From Phallusia fumigata (Eukaryota; Chordata; Ascidiacea; Phlebobranchia; Ascidiidae): DNA of 64,000 bases. A program made the position numbers and the translations under genes. This document shows, piece by piece, positions 34,291 to 54,602 of this stretch. The notes under the pieces were generated by a model. The model did not search any database. It was given only the letters and a program-made list of their open reading frames with translations, and was not told the DNA's origin. Location of the stretch: NCBI GenBank assembly GCA_008931825.1, contig QXVZ01023382.1, positions 1-64,000 on the forward strand, written 5' to 3'. The first letter of the stretch is position 1. The number at the start of each line of letters is the position of its first letter.

Positions 34291-37200
34291 TTGTCACTTC
34301 ATCAATTTGTCATCGTTAAAAGGTTTCATAAAACAGCAAGGAGACCAAAAAACCATTGGTTATCAAGTCAATTGTGTTAGTCTTTCTATTATTATGCAAA
34401 GGGGTGTGTGTGTGCAAACTGAAAAACTGCAGATGCGCTTGCTGTTTCTAATACTTCGCACAGGGTATGCATTTAGATGTGGTGAAACTTGTAAGTACCA
34501 CAAGTGACAGGTAACATGCTCAAAGTGGATAAATTAGGGTCCAACTAGAATCCCCCCTTGGCCCCTTCCACACACGCACACACAAAACCTATTTAATTGC
34601 ACAAGCCAAATTTACCCCAACTTTGACAAAATGCACCCACAAGACAACAACAACTAAGTTGAGAAAACAAATGTAAAACACTTCACATCAAATGTATAAT
34701 GGAACATTTTTTACCGAAACATTGACCCTGGCTAGAATTAGAAATGCTTCTTAGCGTGACGTCACAGATCACACATGCGCCTTTCACCTTTGGACATGTT
34801 TCAATAATAATTCTTACGATTTCCATGAGTCGCAGTCTGTGCGTCTGTGAGTTGTGCGTGATTCAAACAAAACTTTTGTTTTTACAATTAGCGAAAAAAT
34901 TACAACTATACTATCTCGTATCGCTTTCGTATAATTTGGTTAATTGTGCATACAGTCACAAGTGTGTCAATTTAATCTTGCTTCAATTTGGAATAAGTTG
35001 TGTTGAATAACCGTGAGAATCATCTGCGTGTTTTTTGACGTGATACATTCGACATTATTTGTTTCTTTTTTTTCTGGTAAAACTTGGCTAATCATGGGTC
35101 TTGTTTCGGGTTCCTTTTAGAATGTTTTATTTGTTTCGTTTATTCAGCCAGCATTTCTATCCGATAGTCTTGTTGCTGAAATTACATTGCTAAACCAAGT
35201 TGCGTTATTTAACTTTATTAAACATTTAGCTAAACTTTTGCGACACTTTCTGTTTTTTGTGATTTAAACAATATTTAAAAACGTTTTATTCAGCGTTAAA
35301 TGTTACGTTTAAAATATACTTGAATATAGCATCACGTTTATTTTGCCAGCAGAACTTCATACCTTTTTGCAGTTGTTTAAAGTAAGCTCGTTGAAAAACG
35401 TTTATATGCCGATCCAATATGTTATTCGGATATAAACACTTCAAATATTTTTGAAATACCCTACTCTGTTTAAACTTTAAAGAAAAATGAAGGTTTTAAT
35501 TACCAAACTGTTGTTGGTGTTACGTATTGGTTGATATTAGTGTTACAGTGGTAACTGTACATAGAAATCATATATCAACCAGTCCGTTGCGCTACCTGGT
35601 TTTGGTTGTTTTACGTCATTGACTTTTAAAATGCGGACTTTACGTCCGTTATCAGATATAAAACTATGTATTCATTATTTGTAGCCCAAACTGAACAGCC
35701 CAAATTGATTCTTTCCAGTCAAAGTCGACTGTTTACAAACACTATTTTTTGCGTTTTCAAGCGATGAACGCACTTCGTCAAGAGCACGGTGTTTGCTGCT
35801 TACTTGTCTAAGTTTAACTTTAAAAAATCCCATATGCTCGACTACCACAACAGATATTCAGATTTGACTCAGCTCACAGCAAATATCTTTCTTTTACACG
35901 TAAAGGTACATGGTTGGCTGTTAACGATCTGTTTAAAGAAGAGTCGTTTTGGCTATCAGACAATTTAGTTTATTTCAAACAGATAAAGTTTATTTAATAC
36001 GAGGCCGGTTTGTTCACAACAAGCACGCAAACAGTGCATACATTCAACAAGTTTACTCGAGTTGAACATGACGTAATAATGCACAAAACCGCTGGTAGAC
36101 GCCGCGTATCCCATTCGCCGTTCATTAAAGCACCAAGCGCAAAAGCGTGACGTTTTTCGCAAAATTACTACTCAAACAAGTAGAGCCGTATTGAGGGTTT
36201 AAGATTGTATTTTACACAAGGATGCCCAAGGTAGAATCAACGTATTCTGAAACATCATAAACAATCATTTCGAATCTAGAATATCTAATCCCTAATTCTG
36301 TTGATTTGAATTAGAATCACAATAGTCAAGGACATGCCAATGCAAGTTGCGCCTACGACATTTTTATGCTCAATGATTTACATTTATGGCTTTTTACGGT
36401 TATTTACCGTAATAAAGTTAACAAATCCAAAATATTGTAGTTTTCCATCAACTTATAAAATCGATGCAAAACAGACTTTTGGATTCTAATACTTTGGGAT
36501 TCGAAATTCCATAATGTACATGATGGTTTCAGCCACAGTGCAACGAAAGGCGAAACCAAGTCAACAGCCAACTCTGTTACGCCGTTGGTAACACCTTAAT
36601 GGCGCCACAATGCCTTTGTATGTATGATGCAACCACCTTTAGATTAGCAAGCCATACTCTGATTAAAACCGACTGGAAAATTTGGATATTGTGGCAGTGC
36701 GTAACGTTTAATTACAAAAAACGGACATCGCACTACTTTTAAGGGTTTTGCCTTTACAGAGGTTAACTACGCAGCATATGAACACAAGCCTCTTCTAACC
36801 AGCAGAATAAAAATTGTCTGTGTTCGTTTATTTGATCACTATGCGAATTCAAGTACGTATTTAAATAAAAGGGAATTTTTCTGAAAAGAAACTTCGATTA
36901 ACCCGACTTTTTTAAGGAAGCGCGAACAGCGGTTGTTGTTTATTTGTACTTGCAGACCTTTGATCATTTTTAGGTTTCGCCGTTGAATTTCTCTGTATAA
37001 ATCTTATGTGGAAATTTGGCACAGAATACGTAGCGCACCTAACACAAGATGTGCGTTTGTTTGCTGCAATTTAAAACAGTACAAGCATATTAATTTATGA
37101 CAGGGCTGGCAGTAATTCGATTCTGACACATAAGTTTCCATGTATAGTTTACACAACACTTTTGGAATCTATTGCTATTTGCGTTCAGCTGATACGGATT

Positions 37201-39223
37201 TAGATTGTTTTGCTTTAAAAAGGTTGTTGGAAGGCGGGACGCGATCGATTAGGCAAGGAAGTGTACTAGTTAAATCCATGTGAATTAAATTTATCCGTGG
37301 GAGAGGGGCAGCTGTTGCGTCAGACAATATTAGTTGCTCCTAGTAACGCGCAGTGACGTCAATGCGTTAATGAGGTGGTAATCAATGCGTGCTGCAAAAT
37401 CTTTTGCCCTGGTTGAGTCGTCCAATATAAGAAGTCTGACTTAGATGATGTGTTTTTATCGCCTTTTCGTCCAACCAAAGAAGACAATATTTTAGCGGAT
37501 AGTCGACATTTCCAAAAAACGGCCCCAGCTTTATGACACAACTACAAACGTTTGTACCAAACTGGCTTTGCGCATACGTGCACACCAACGCCAACAAAGG
37601 ATGGCCTTTATCATTTATGAACGAATTGTCCATTAGCGGTTTCAGTGGCGATGTGAACCACATCATGCGATGTGAAAGCCAGCTGCTACCAGAAAAAGGG
37701 AATCGCGTGCGTCGCCAGGCCTTGTGACGACACGCAACGTAACTGCCGCGTGCAAGATGAAAAAACTTTAGGCAAGGCTAATTATAGCTAAAATGCATGT
37801 TGCCTACTATTTTAGTGACAAGTGTAAATGGATAGAACATAGAAAGATTGGCAATGAGCACTGAGCAGGAAAGCAAATTCACCGTTAGGTAAAATTCTTA
37901 GATTTTATGTAGTTTGATAATTATCAAATTACCTTAACTTGTTTACGACGTTACGAGCTTTTAAGCTGGTAAAATATTTTTAACAGTTGAAAGAGTTTAA
38001 GGTACAGTAAAATCGATTTGGTCAATTCCGAAACCGAAATCTTCGTAACCTGTTACAGTCTGAAAACAGTGCCCAGAAGTCTAAACGACAGAATTGAAAA
38101 AACAGAAACTGAAAGATATTTACACAAATCCTACAAATACCGCCATGATGATGTAACACAGGACAAACAACACAAATCAATGTTCCATGTACACGTTAAA
38201 TCGATATGTGTGCATATAGTCCGTCGTTTGCGTTTTGTGCGAAAACTGCCTTTTGGAACGTTGCAAAGATATCGAGACCCGCATTGTGCGACTTTAAAAT
38301 AAAAGTCTTTGCATGCACAACACACTTAAAAACTGTAACCGCAAAGCTTTTGGTCAACTAAAATGCAGTTAACCATTTGGGTTTGAGTTGAATTGATTTT
38401 GATTGTTGCAACAATGCTTATGGACGGCAACATGTGTTTCTGTTGAAGTTGTAAAAATCACGCATGAACATGATAATAAAATTGACGACTAATACTGTGA
38501 AAGACTTGAGTTTAAAGCGAATTGCCTTGCTGCCTCGTGTCTGTACACAGGCTGTTTGTCGGGTGGTGCTGAAATCGATCGCTATGATAAAACTTCGATT
38601 AGTTAGGTCTGCTGGTTCGCGGATAGGTGTATTTGGGTTGGGAAGGCGAGACGTAGTAGGTAAGCTAAATATAGATTTTTGCACGTTAACACAGGCGCGG
38701 GGTAACTTTTTTATGTGATATAAATAGAATCTTAGTTGAACAGTCATTTTTGTGTCTTTTAGTGACGTTTGATGCGTCTTGCAATATGATGTAGGAGAAA
38801 GTTATTGTACCAAGAGAAAGTTTCTGTACCAAAAGCACTATAGTCAACTTTTACAAAAGAAACTGTAGCCACTGTTGTGAATATATGTGAACTTATAGGC
38901 CATAAATTTATAAGCACTAATGGTTTTTGTTGGTACACTTATGGGGTTTACTGGATGTAGTGCCATCTAGAATTTGTTAGCCCAGCAAACCTCAAAAGTC
39001 AAAACCTGGTTAGTGATGTAACTGGAAAGAGGAAAACAAGTAAAGGGTTTGATATTAAAGGAATGTATGCCACATTAAAACCAGTTTCAAATTTTCTCTC
39101 CTTTATGTTTAGAAAATTGTTTATTCATTTAGAACTGCATACCATATTTTCACTTTTCTGCTTTTATTGTCAGTTACCTGTTTGTCAGCTTTTCTTTAGT
39201 ATTACCTCCTGAAGAGCCTAGAG

Positions 39224-39446
39224 CAGGGCTACTCAACTGGCTTTAGCAATGGTCTGGATACAAAATGTCAAAATTTCCTGGGGTCCGATCACTCCTTATC
39301 GATAATGACAATGGTGATTGTTGAAAGGTTTGCATTATAATGTAATAATTTGGCAGTTATGTTTTTTTATTAGTGCTTTGTTTGTGTATATGTGACTGCT
39401 GAAGTTTGCATTCAACACTCCATGGTCCGCCAGTTTAGTAGCCTCA
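39224..39446. mobile_element. Short hAT-like non-autonomous element
   Basis: The left end CAGGGCTACTCAACTGGC is mirrored by the right end GCCAGTTTAGTAGCCTCA (two mismatches over 18 bases). CAG-starting ends of this type are typical of hAT elements. The 223-base body has no open frame. The flanking 8 bases do not match clearly, so the insertion is old or the border is slightly off. Confidence 0.6.
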
Positions 39447-41094
39447 TCATAGAAATTTGTAAAGCCCTTCACAAGACACTGGATATGTGGATTAATGAAT
39501 TTAGGACCTTAAAATATTTACAAAATTAGTCTTTGTGTGAAAACAAGAAATCTATATTTTTGCCATGCTTTCAAAACCATTTTATCAAAGGTATGGGCTG
39601 AACTTTTATTACCTACTGTAAAATCCTTTGTACATTGTTTGATTAAAAACTTGTAGTAAGGCCTACATTAAACCGCTGTCAGGTTTAAAACATGTAAATG
39701 GCAAATTAGGTGTTACATTTTTGACAGTAATAAGTATTTTGTTTTGTGAACCAATGGTTTTTAACATTTTAATCATATGCCATGTGAGGATAGCAATTCT
39801 GAAAAGTTACATTGCATTTGGCAGCTTAGTCTGTTTTGTGCAGTTATAAAAATAACTCATAAACAAACAACAAATAAACAATACAGTACAAAAACCAATT
39901 GGGCAATTAGATTTAAACATTTCTATCATTGACCAGTCATTGTAAATTTTATCACAAGAGGGTAATTACAATGGGGTAAAAAGATCAGTGTTTTATGTTT
40001 GTTGAATGTGATTTGCATTTTATATTGCTAAGGTGTTAGGTGGGGTTGTTTTCTCCTGAAACAAAAGATACATATAACACTGTGCAAGGCCACCATTAAC
40101 TAACTGAAGCCCTAAAATAGCTTATGCAAACTGCTTTCAGGTTAAGGCCATTTTAAGTAAAAATCATATATTTTAAGATGAGTTTCCTTCTCCTGGTAAA
40201 CTTTTTAAGGCATCCAACTTAATTTAGGTGCACCAATTGTCTATACGTTCCTGTGTATATCACTATGTTATGTGATACCATAAATATTAGGACATGTTGG
40301 AGCATGAGTGTTTTAAGTATTGTGCAATACAAAATAGGCCTTTGTGCAGTAATGCAGGCTTCGGACAGATGTATTGACACTAGGGACGTAAATGACACTA
40401 GGGACATGGAAATGTAGGCGTAGATACTTTAAATACCAAAATAGCTTTAACAAACAGTTTCTGTTTCCTCTTGTTCTATTTCTATTTATGTAAGGTAAAT
40501 ATGTTGTGTCTAAATATGTCTCTATTATAGGTTGTCCCACACAATGTTTGTTGATAAATTAACATTTAATCTTTGTGTTGGTGTATGATGGGTTGTAAAG
40601 ATAATGTTTAGGTTCTGGGCCATTAGCCCTATACCAGCTATTCGGTTGTGTATTACATTGGTTATGTGCTTATTAACAGACCTGTATTTAACTTTACTCT
40701 TCTTCAAGTAGTCATCGTTGACGAATTTCCTTTAAAAATTTTAATTGTGCCCTAAAAATAGCACCTTGACCCAAGTTCAACGTTCTGTTGGGAGTATTAT
40801 TTAAATTCAATTCAATTAGGTGTGAAAAATGCAAATTTTAATTTTTATACTACACCAGGAACTTGATTATCAAAGTCATATACGAGAGACATTAACTGTC
40901 AAAACAACACATGTTGCTTAATTTATGCATCTCAAACCGCATCCTATACTTTTTGCTGTCTGAAAGGTTTTGATTGGGGGAAAGAATCACCAACGACGCA
41001 CAATTTCACGTAGCTCGCTGCTTCACGCTGAGCGTGATTGTGTTCGTGCGCGCGCTTCACGCTACAGGGCGCACATTATTACGTACCGGAAACT

Positions 41095-41102
41095 TGACGT
41101 CA
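41095..41102. promoter_or_regulatory. CRE palindrome TGACGTCA upstream of MEF2
   Basis: A full cAMP-response-element palindrome in the CpG-richer block 1.25 kb before the MEF2 start codon. It is a sequence match only; use by CREB/ATF factors is inferred. Confidence 0.35.
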
Positions 41103-42356
41103 CAAGAGAGGCAGGAAAGGGCCTTAGGCGCCTGTGGTTAAATCACGAATGGCTGTGCTTCGCTCGCTATGGGCTGTCGGTCGGGCGACTGCGTAAACGG
41201 CTCGCCACTCATGCAGCACACGCAAAACAGCGCCGCAACGAAGCGCGCGAATTTTTTCGTTGCTGGTCATAAACAACAGTAGCTATCTTGTTTCTTGCAA
41301 ACCAATAATGCGCCTTTGTTCAGAAGCAAGGATTATGTGATGCATGAGTATTTTGATAGTGTAGTGTAGGAAAGAACCCGTAGCTAATGTACGATATAGG
41401 ACAAGGAAGGTGTTGTTGCCTTAGCTATAAAAACTTAGCTTTATTGTGCGGCCTTGCTCAGCATTCACAGCTATTCGATTTTTTTCGCGCAGACGTGTTG
41501 GGGCCCGAAAGGGTGATACTTGACCTTGAATATTTTGTCGGCATTGCTCTCAGTCATACATGTATAGTGATTACATCGCACTACGCCCTAGCTTATGAGT
41601 GGCAACGAATCGAAACTACCCGCATGCCAAACGTCATTATTTCGCGTCGTCGATGCGTAACGCCAGCGCGTATATTTTAGGGGCCCCAGCGCTGCCTGTG
41701 ACAAATTTAGCTAAGTGTGTTATTTGCGTACCGCCATCTAATAATACGCTTTCCCTTGCTGTAGAGCGTGCGCCTCGTAAGGTTATCACCCGCTTAACAC
41801 CCCATTTTGTTTAAAATATATCCCATCAGTTCCACGGTTTAAAGTTTAATTACTTGAAAGGTCTCAATCTGTAAAACACTGCATCAACTTGGGCTGTTGT
41901 TTTCGCTGCATTGGTTATCTCAAAGATGTGTGGAGCTTGCCTTGGTTCTTGCACTGCTATTGATTTTGGTTGTTTCGTAACTATGATTTATATGACCTGG
42001 AGTCCCCTTCACATTTTCTCATTCAGAATATAAAAAGTCTTATAAATTTGATTTTTAAGCATCAAAAGCACATGTACTGTTGTTCTATTATCATATTATT
42101 AATGTTTGCACAATATGATTATACTCAGTAGGGTGTTTATTTGGGGTCAGCGGAACCTTGCACTGCACCAGATTTTGTTGTAAACTGGTATTGCCTTTTC
42201 TTCAAAAATATTGGGATTTTTATTCAATATATTGTGATATGTTTCAGCATGTTTATTACTTTTCATTGCAATCACTGAGGGTAGTTGTGTAATTAAACAG
42301 ATCTGCACTGAAGTTTACCTTAAAGTTAATTTTTTACCAATCCTAATTCAACAAAA

Positions 42357-48884
<6,528 letters not shown>

Positions 48885-51800
48885 CCGCAGTCGATCCATT
48901 AGAAGCACTGCGTCCGCATGTGCGGCAGGGCTGTCGGACTGTTGCAGCTCGTTCATTTGCAGAAGACATCTTAACGCCGCAGGCCTGTTTTTTTAACTCG
49001 CACCCGACCAGGCAATGGATTAGCCGCCCACCTGTGCGCTGGCAGACCAAGCATCCTTAACACTAACCAGGACTGCCAGAAAAACATCTTCTTAGTGATC
49101 GGAGACTTGATTGACTAACGTTGCAGCTGTGTTGTGTGCGCCAATCACATACCCACCTGTCGAGTTGATAATATTGTGTGCCTGCTGCTCTTTGGCAGTC
49201 GTATCTCATCACCACGCCACCTGCCTACTGTAAATCCGTGCTCCGACCCCTTTTTTCGGGCGAACCGCTTTTTGTACATACAGAAATGCTTATGAGAAAG
49301 CATGTGTTTTTGCTCTTAGACGTTTCCCTGCCAAGTTCCGTATCGGTCCCTCTGTACGCCTGTTTCTGCGTTTTTTGTTTCATATCAAGCTTTATGCACG
49401 AAGCATCAATTTCCAACTGGCTGAACGGATTTCTTTAGACTCGGAAACTTTATAATCAGTGGATTGTAACTTTTCAATTCTCACATTTTTGATCGTGCAC
49501 CTTCACATGAGATTACCTTTTTCCTGACCTTAATTTACAAGAAACTTTTCTATTTGAACGAAACGTCTCCACCATAACGACTTTTTTATCTCCAACACAC
49601 AGAAAACCGCTGTGTAATGAAATATTTTTTTTATGTTTTCACCCATTTTATTTACATTGTACATACGTGTGTGTCGTTTTATCGAAGGATTTTTTTATGA
49701 ATTATGAAATCTTTTTACCACACCCATTCACGCTTGAACATGCGTTCGTCGCGGGGACCTCGCGATGGTAGCACGAAGTGAATATGCGTGTTAATGTTGT
49801 GACTAATCGTGCAGGGGGTGGTCAAGCCTATATCAATACGTTGGGTGTATGTGGTTTTTAATGCTCTTGGTCAACGTGCCTTTCCATGGAAGCCTAATTA
49901 ACTACTAAGGAGCAAAACAGCCAGTTATGCACCTCATTTTACAAACGTGCACCTGGCGTATATTGATTTTAGTAAAATAAACCAGCGGTTTTAATTGAGC
50001 GAAACACGCACTAACCAGTTTTTAATTGCTATTTCTTCACGCCGGTGGCCGTATTTGCATCAGTCTGTCTATTTTTAAATAAAGTGCATGTTTTAAAAAT
50101 GCCAACAGTTTATTAACCTACTTGCGTGGTCTTAAAAGCACTTGTGTTTAGTTCACATCAAACTTTATACTGGGACTACAAAGTCCGCTAATTTTAACGT
50201 GGACATTGTTCTGCCATTTTTTCTGGCATCCTTTGTTGTAAGAACTTGAATTAACCAATTATATTTTGGCGGTGTACCTGATCATCCCACTATTATTATG
50301 AGTTGGTTGGAAAAAGTTGCAAAAGCTTGTTAATATAAATGTTCGCCTTGTGTCATTTTCTGCGTTAAACATTTCAGGCTTGACATACCAGAGGACAAAC
50401 GGTCCGAAGTATTTGTGCTACTTCATAGACCATTCTACGTAGATTTGTAGAAATTATGCAGCTATGTATGTGCAACCTTGAAAAGATTATTATCTGTTTT
50501 GGGTTTCCAACAACATTTGCTTGAAACAAGTCCATGTAGGTAACACACAGAGCTTGGACCCCAGCTACCTCCTCACCACAGTAGTAACACGAATCCAGAT
50601 CTGATTTTTCGTTAATTCCGGTCTAGATTCTAGAACAGAGCAGGCAAAGGTTTCGACTCCGGCGGCCACAAGAGTATTTGAATTTATCAGGCAGGTCATG
50701 CGTTAAATAATGAAAGATTTACAACTAATAAAAATTAGGATACAGTAAAAAGATACAAGCCAGTACTTTTCTGCATTGTCTCGACAAACGCTGTTGTCGT
50801 CATCATCATTTCTACGTTCCTGATGTTGACAAATGCTTGGGTCGAAACGTAGAAAATGTACTGGTTGCATCTTTAAATTGTAACTATTTAAAACAATGAA
50901 TTACGCACTAAAGTTAAGTTATGCTAAAAATCGCAAGGAAACTATCCCAGTTAATACAAGCTGAAATTCTGGTACGACATTAACCTTTGTTACTAGCGGT
51001 TGATGTGGTGACAAACTAATTATGTTATCGACAAGCCAGGTAGCAAGTTTGCTCCGAAGCGAACAAAGTCCAAAAACCAGTATCTGGGACCTAATCCTTT
51101 TAAATGTTAATGTAGAGTTAAAATTTGACTGAGAATCAGATTGGAATGAATAACGAATCGTAGCTAATATGTGACGTAACTGACGACCTTAATAGTGTGT
51201 GGAATTGTGTTAATTTTTATTTTGTTTGTCGTACAAACGTGTCGATTAGTGAACCCATCAACACCTCTATCATTTTCACACCTTGCAGCTCTGTGCCACA
51301 TGTTGCCTCCTGTGTTGATTGGCTGTTTGTCATTGACAGCTGTACATTGGCTAGCATTCTTGTAAACAATATCTCTTAACTTTCCCAACCGTCACCCCAT
51401 CGTAACTGGTGGAGTGCGGCGTTCCACCACGTTCTGTGTTGCTAAAAACTGCTGGGTCGAATGGATGAGGCGCTTGACGCAAATACAGACACAAAAAATC
51501 TGATCGGGATTCATTCTCGGAATCGTCCCGGATTCAAACCCCGTGAAAAAAAACTGCTATAGTGTATCAGCTTACTCTACAAGTGTTTGGATAGGATCCC
51601 CATAGGAATGAAAAGTTATACGAGGCAAGCTTTTTGGTTAATCAAAGACTGGTGCTAAATAAAGAAAATGGTGGTCTGTACCAAATAACCAAATAAATAT
51701 ACTAATTAACCTTCAAATCCACTTACACTGGAACCTAATTAACGTCCCGAACACGTTATTTTAAGTTCGTCAATTCCGTACCGAACCTGTACGGAACAAA

Positions 51801-52365
51801 TTTACATTCCTAAAGTGGCTGCAAATTAAAGTACTGCACAGAGGAAGCTGATTTTGAAGAGATAACGACTGGCCCACTAACTTAGTCTGCAGACAAGCCG
51901 GTTGGCAATAATTAGGGTGACTGTTGCATGTTGGGTACTGTTGTGTGATTATGAAATTGTGTTCGTTACTCCATGTCGTTATGTTGTAACCGCAGCGTTC
52001 GTACTATATCTCTATGTTATTTCATGCTTGACTATCTTCATGATTGCGTCCAGGCGTGTTATTCTATGATACCGCATGGCGTAGTAACATGAAAACACAA
52101 CAAGTGCATTTGCACGTTTCGTCTTGTTCTTACAGGTATTTGGCCAATGAAAATTCGTTTTCTGACCCACCCCAGTTTTCATGTCAGTCGTTGTTATACC
52201 AATCATTTTAGGTACATGTGACGTTTTCTGAAATACGCTTTATACCCACAAGTACTTGCATCACATTCAAAACACCAAGATTTGATGGATATTGGTAGGA
52301 AATATAAAAAATGAAAGTTTCCAATTTCCACTGGCAGTATCCATAGAAAGTATGTGGCAAAACAG
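48885..52365. other. MEF2 3' untranslated region and intergenic stretch
   Basis: The first 1.1-1.2 kb is probably the MEF2 3' UTR. Beyond it I recognise no exon. At about 51510-51540, read on the - strand, CGGGGTTTGAATCCGGGACG has a B-box-like core. With a weak A-box-like stretch about 45 bases upstream it may be a worn tRNA-derived SINE, but no cloverleaf can be folded by eye. Confidence 0.4.
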
Positions 52366-52755
52366 CAGTGTTGGGGAAACTTAAATCACTGACTCAACTC
52401 GAGTCGCCTTTTGCAAAGACTTGAGTTGACTCGAGTCCCGACTTTAAAAAGACTTAACTTGACCTGGACTCGTTACACCAGAGACTTGTCCTGAGACTTT
52501 AACAATTTCACAATACTTTTTAAGCTAGTTTTTTAATTACAATTAGTGACGCTAAAGCTTCTTGCGCCTTTACATATGGTGCACAGACTTAGCTTTTTCC
52601 ACGTGTTAAAAGAAATTGCGTCTGGTATTTAAGTTACACTTTGACCCTAAAAAATACGTATGACCAAAAATTTGTCATCCACCCCTGTATTGGGACTTGA
52701 GCCGAGACGCAAAAAACGACTTGACTTGACTTGGCGACTCGAATCCTATTAATCA
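52366..52755. mobile_element. hAT-like non-autonomous element with GACTCGAGTC repeats
   Basis: The left end CAGTGTTGGGGAAACTTAAA is a typical hAT terminus. GACTTGAGTTGACTCGAGTC motifs in the left part are mirrored by ACTTGACTTGACTTGGCGAC in the right part, giving a long imperfect fold-back. The right end is lost at the N gap at 52756. No transposase frame is present. Confidence 0.6.
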
Positions 52756-53227
52756 NTTAACCAACATGCCCGAAGGGTCTATATTTTTATAATTGGTACA
52801 ATGCAAAGCATTTATAACTTGCAGCATGTTCGACCTTGATCCACCAATTGTGCCCTTAACTTATTTGCGCCTCATAAGGTTGCATAGTTATTTCTGGCCT
52901 GGTGATTGATTGAGTGCTATTGTGTCGCTATGTTTTCTTTCACCAAGCGAAATAAACTCAACTCAACTCAAGTTGAATTCACCCATTTTAAACCTTTTTA
53001 TGCTCCAATATATTTTTGTGTCGACAGGGCCTTCAATTCAGAAATACTAACCAAAATGTATTGAAATTTAAAACATATATGTAAGGGGTGGTTTTTATTG
53101 GTTGTATAAAATTTCGATCTGTTTGAGCAGGTAATTGCTTACAGCTCCAAATACAGGGCTAAGCCCTGACTGTTCTGTCCCAAACACAATATGATGTGTA
53201 GCAAAGGGAGTGATTGACAGGTTTTAT

Positions 53228-53480
53228 TGCTGGCCAGTCGTTATGGGTCCCCTTCCTAAAGGGGACCATATTGTTTTCACTCTGTGTGTTTGTTTTGTTT
53301 TTCTTTTTTTCTACCCCGGGCTTGTCAATGTCGTTTTGCCATTAAATGTTTGGTGGATTTGGATAAAACTTTCACAGCTGGTAGATATGATCATGAAGTT
53401 GTGCCCTTTGTTTTATTTGACCACATAGCCCTAGTGGTAGTGGTTATCCCGCTAGCCCCAAAAGGGTAAAACATTTTTCA
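53228..53480. repeat. Dispersed repeat with GGTCCCCTT hairpin, best copy
   Basis: The copy opens with GGTCCCCTT, four spacer bases, then AAGGGGACC, a perfect 9-bp fold-back. It continues CATATTGTTTTCACTCTGTG, a T-rich run, then ATTTGGATAAAACTTTCACA and CTGGTAGATATGATCATG. Related copies: 19934-20163, 20411-20640, 26060-26180 and 58386-58600. It codes for no recognisable protein. The family may be a MITE or a SINE-like unit; the ends are not clear enough to say. Confidence 0.65.
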
Positions 53481-53726
53481 TGCGTGCACACCACAAGCGA
53501 AAAGTTTCTGTGATCATGTAGTTACATGAGTGAAACTGAAGTTAGGTCATAGAGTATGAACCACTACCCAGTTGAATGGATGTTCAGTGGGTGGTGGTTT
53601 AAGTCTGGCCTTATTAACAACTTAGTGAGCATGAGGCCCTAGTGGTTGTTTTGTGCTCCCTCTGGTGGTTGGTAACATTTTTTTTAAACAATCTCTGATT
53701 TGGATGAAAATTTAATACATTTTAGG

Positions 53727-53985
53727 TTGGGCCATTGCGGTGTATTGATTGCTACAGTTTACCAACTAGCCCCTAACATGGGTTAAATTTGTAAACAATG
53801 TCCAAATTACATGAAATTTGGACAGTTTGTATAGCATGCCATTGCAGTGTATTGATTTCTTTTTTGGCCCCATAGCCCCATCAGTTACCATCCAGCCCCC
53901 TAAAATGGGTCAAATTACTAAACAGTGTTCAAATTAGGTGGAATTTGGACAGTTTGTCTAACATGCCATGGTGGTAAAATAAATG
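53727..53985. repeat. Tandem repeat, about 110-130 base unit
   Basis: Two full units and the start of a third. Each has CCATTG.GGTGTATTGATT or a close form, then TAGCCCC, AACATGGGT or AAAATGGGT, CAAATTA and GAATTTGGACAGTTTGT. The second unit is longer by an insertion around GGCCCCATAGCCCCATCAG. An inverted fragment of the same unit lies near 30390. Confidence 0.65.
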
Positions 53986-54602
53986 CCGTGTTTTACCCTT
54001 GAGACCCAGCCGGATTATGTAGTCTGGATAGATGCAGTACAGCTTTAGGCCACAAGTGTTGTGCAACACATTCAGGAATAATGTAATTTACTTGTGCAGC
54101 AATGATGCTATTTTGTGGGTAACAAGTTTGTGTGTTTCAAAACACTCTTTTGAAAAAATGGTTATCATTGGCATAACGTTATGAAAATATTTTTGTTTTA
54201 ACTTCGGCAAACATATTCTTTGCTTTTTTGACAGTTTATAAAAATTGTCCATGCCCTTAACATAGCTACCAATTAGCAATAACATGTAAGTGAGCACCAA
54301 TGTGTTTATTCTTGCAGTTATAAAATTCCGAGGAAAGTAAGGACTATGTAATGTGAGTGGTAAATATATATTAGTTTTAACAGTAGAAAATTGAATGCAT
54401 GGAAAATATCATTTCAGGGGTTCGTAACATATGTGAAAGTCGCCCTGCTGGTGTGTTTAGCAGCTAAGAATTTTTCAATGTGGAAGGTATCTTAACAAGC
54501 TTCAGCAGCGACATATGCATTGCCTATTTCTATTCCATGCAACTTGCTATTTTACACACTGGAGTTGTTCCTTTTCCATTTAAATTCAAGCTCCACTTTC
54601 AG

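Larger units (their letters stand above)
33904..42356. other. Long non-coding stretch between SAMM50 and MEF2
   Basis: About 8.4 kb with no recognised coding exon. SAMM50 and MEF2 diverge from it, so it holds both promoters. Seen in it: a (CAAGT)n tract followed by TTTATTT at about 34266-34288, three TGACGTCA palindromes (34757, 37354, 41095), a small hAT-like element at 39224-39446, and a CpG-richer block at about 40970-41820. The long open frames in that last block have no family resemblance and look like chance frames in GC-rich DNA; the block may be a MEF2 promoter or untranslated first exon. Confidence 0.45.

Noticed and set aside
40970-41272. A 100-codon Arg/His-rich open frame upstream of MEF2
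   Set aside because: Composition reflects the CpG-rich block; no family resemblance. More likely promoter sequence.
51500-51560. GGTTTGAATCC on the - strand as a tRNA gene
   Set aside because: The cloverleaf does not form; at best a degraded tRNA-derived repeat.
54418-54486. A 23-codon candidate exon upstream of the BESS exons
   Set aside because: Good splice borders, but its phase does not join to 54603 and it has no MADF pattern.
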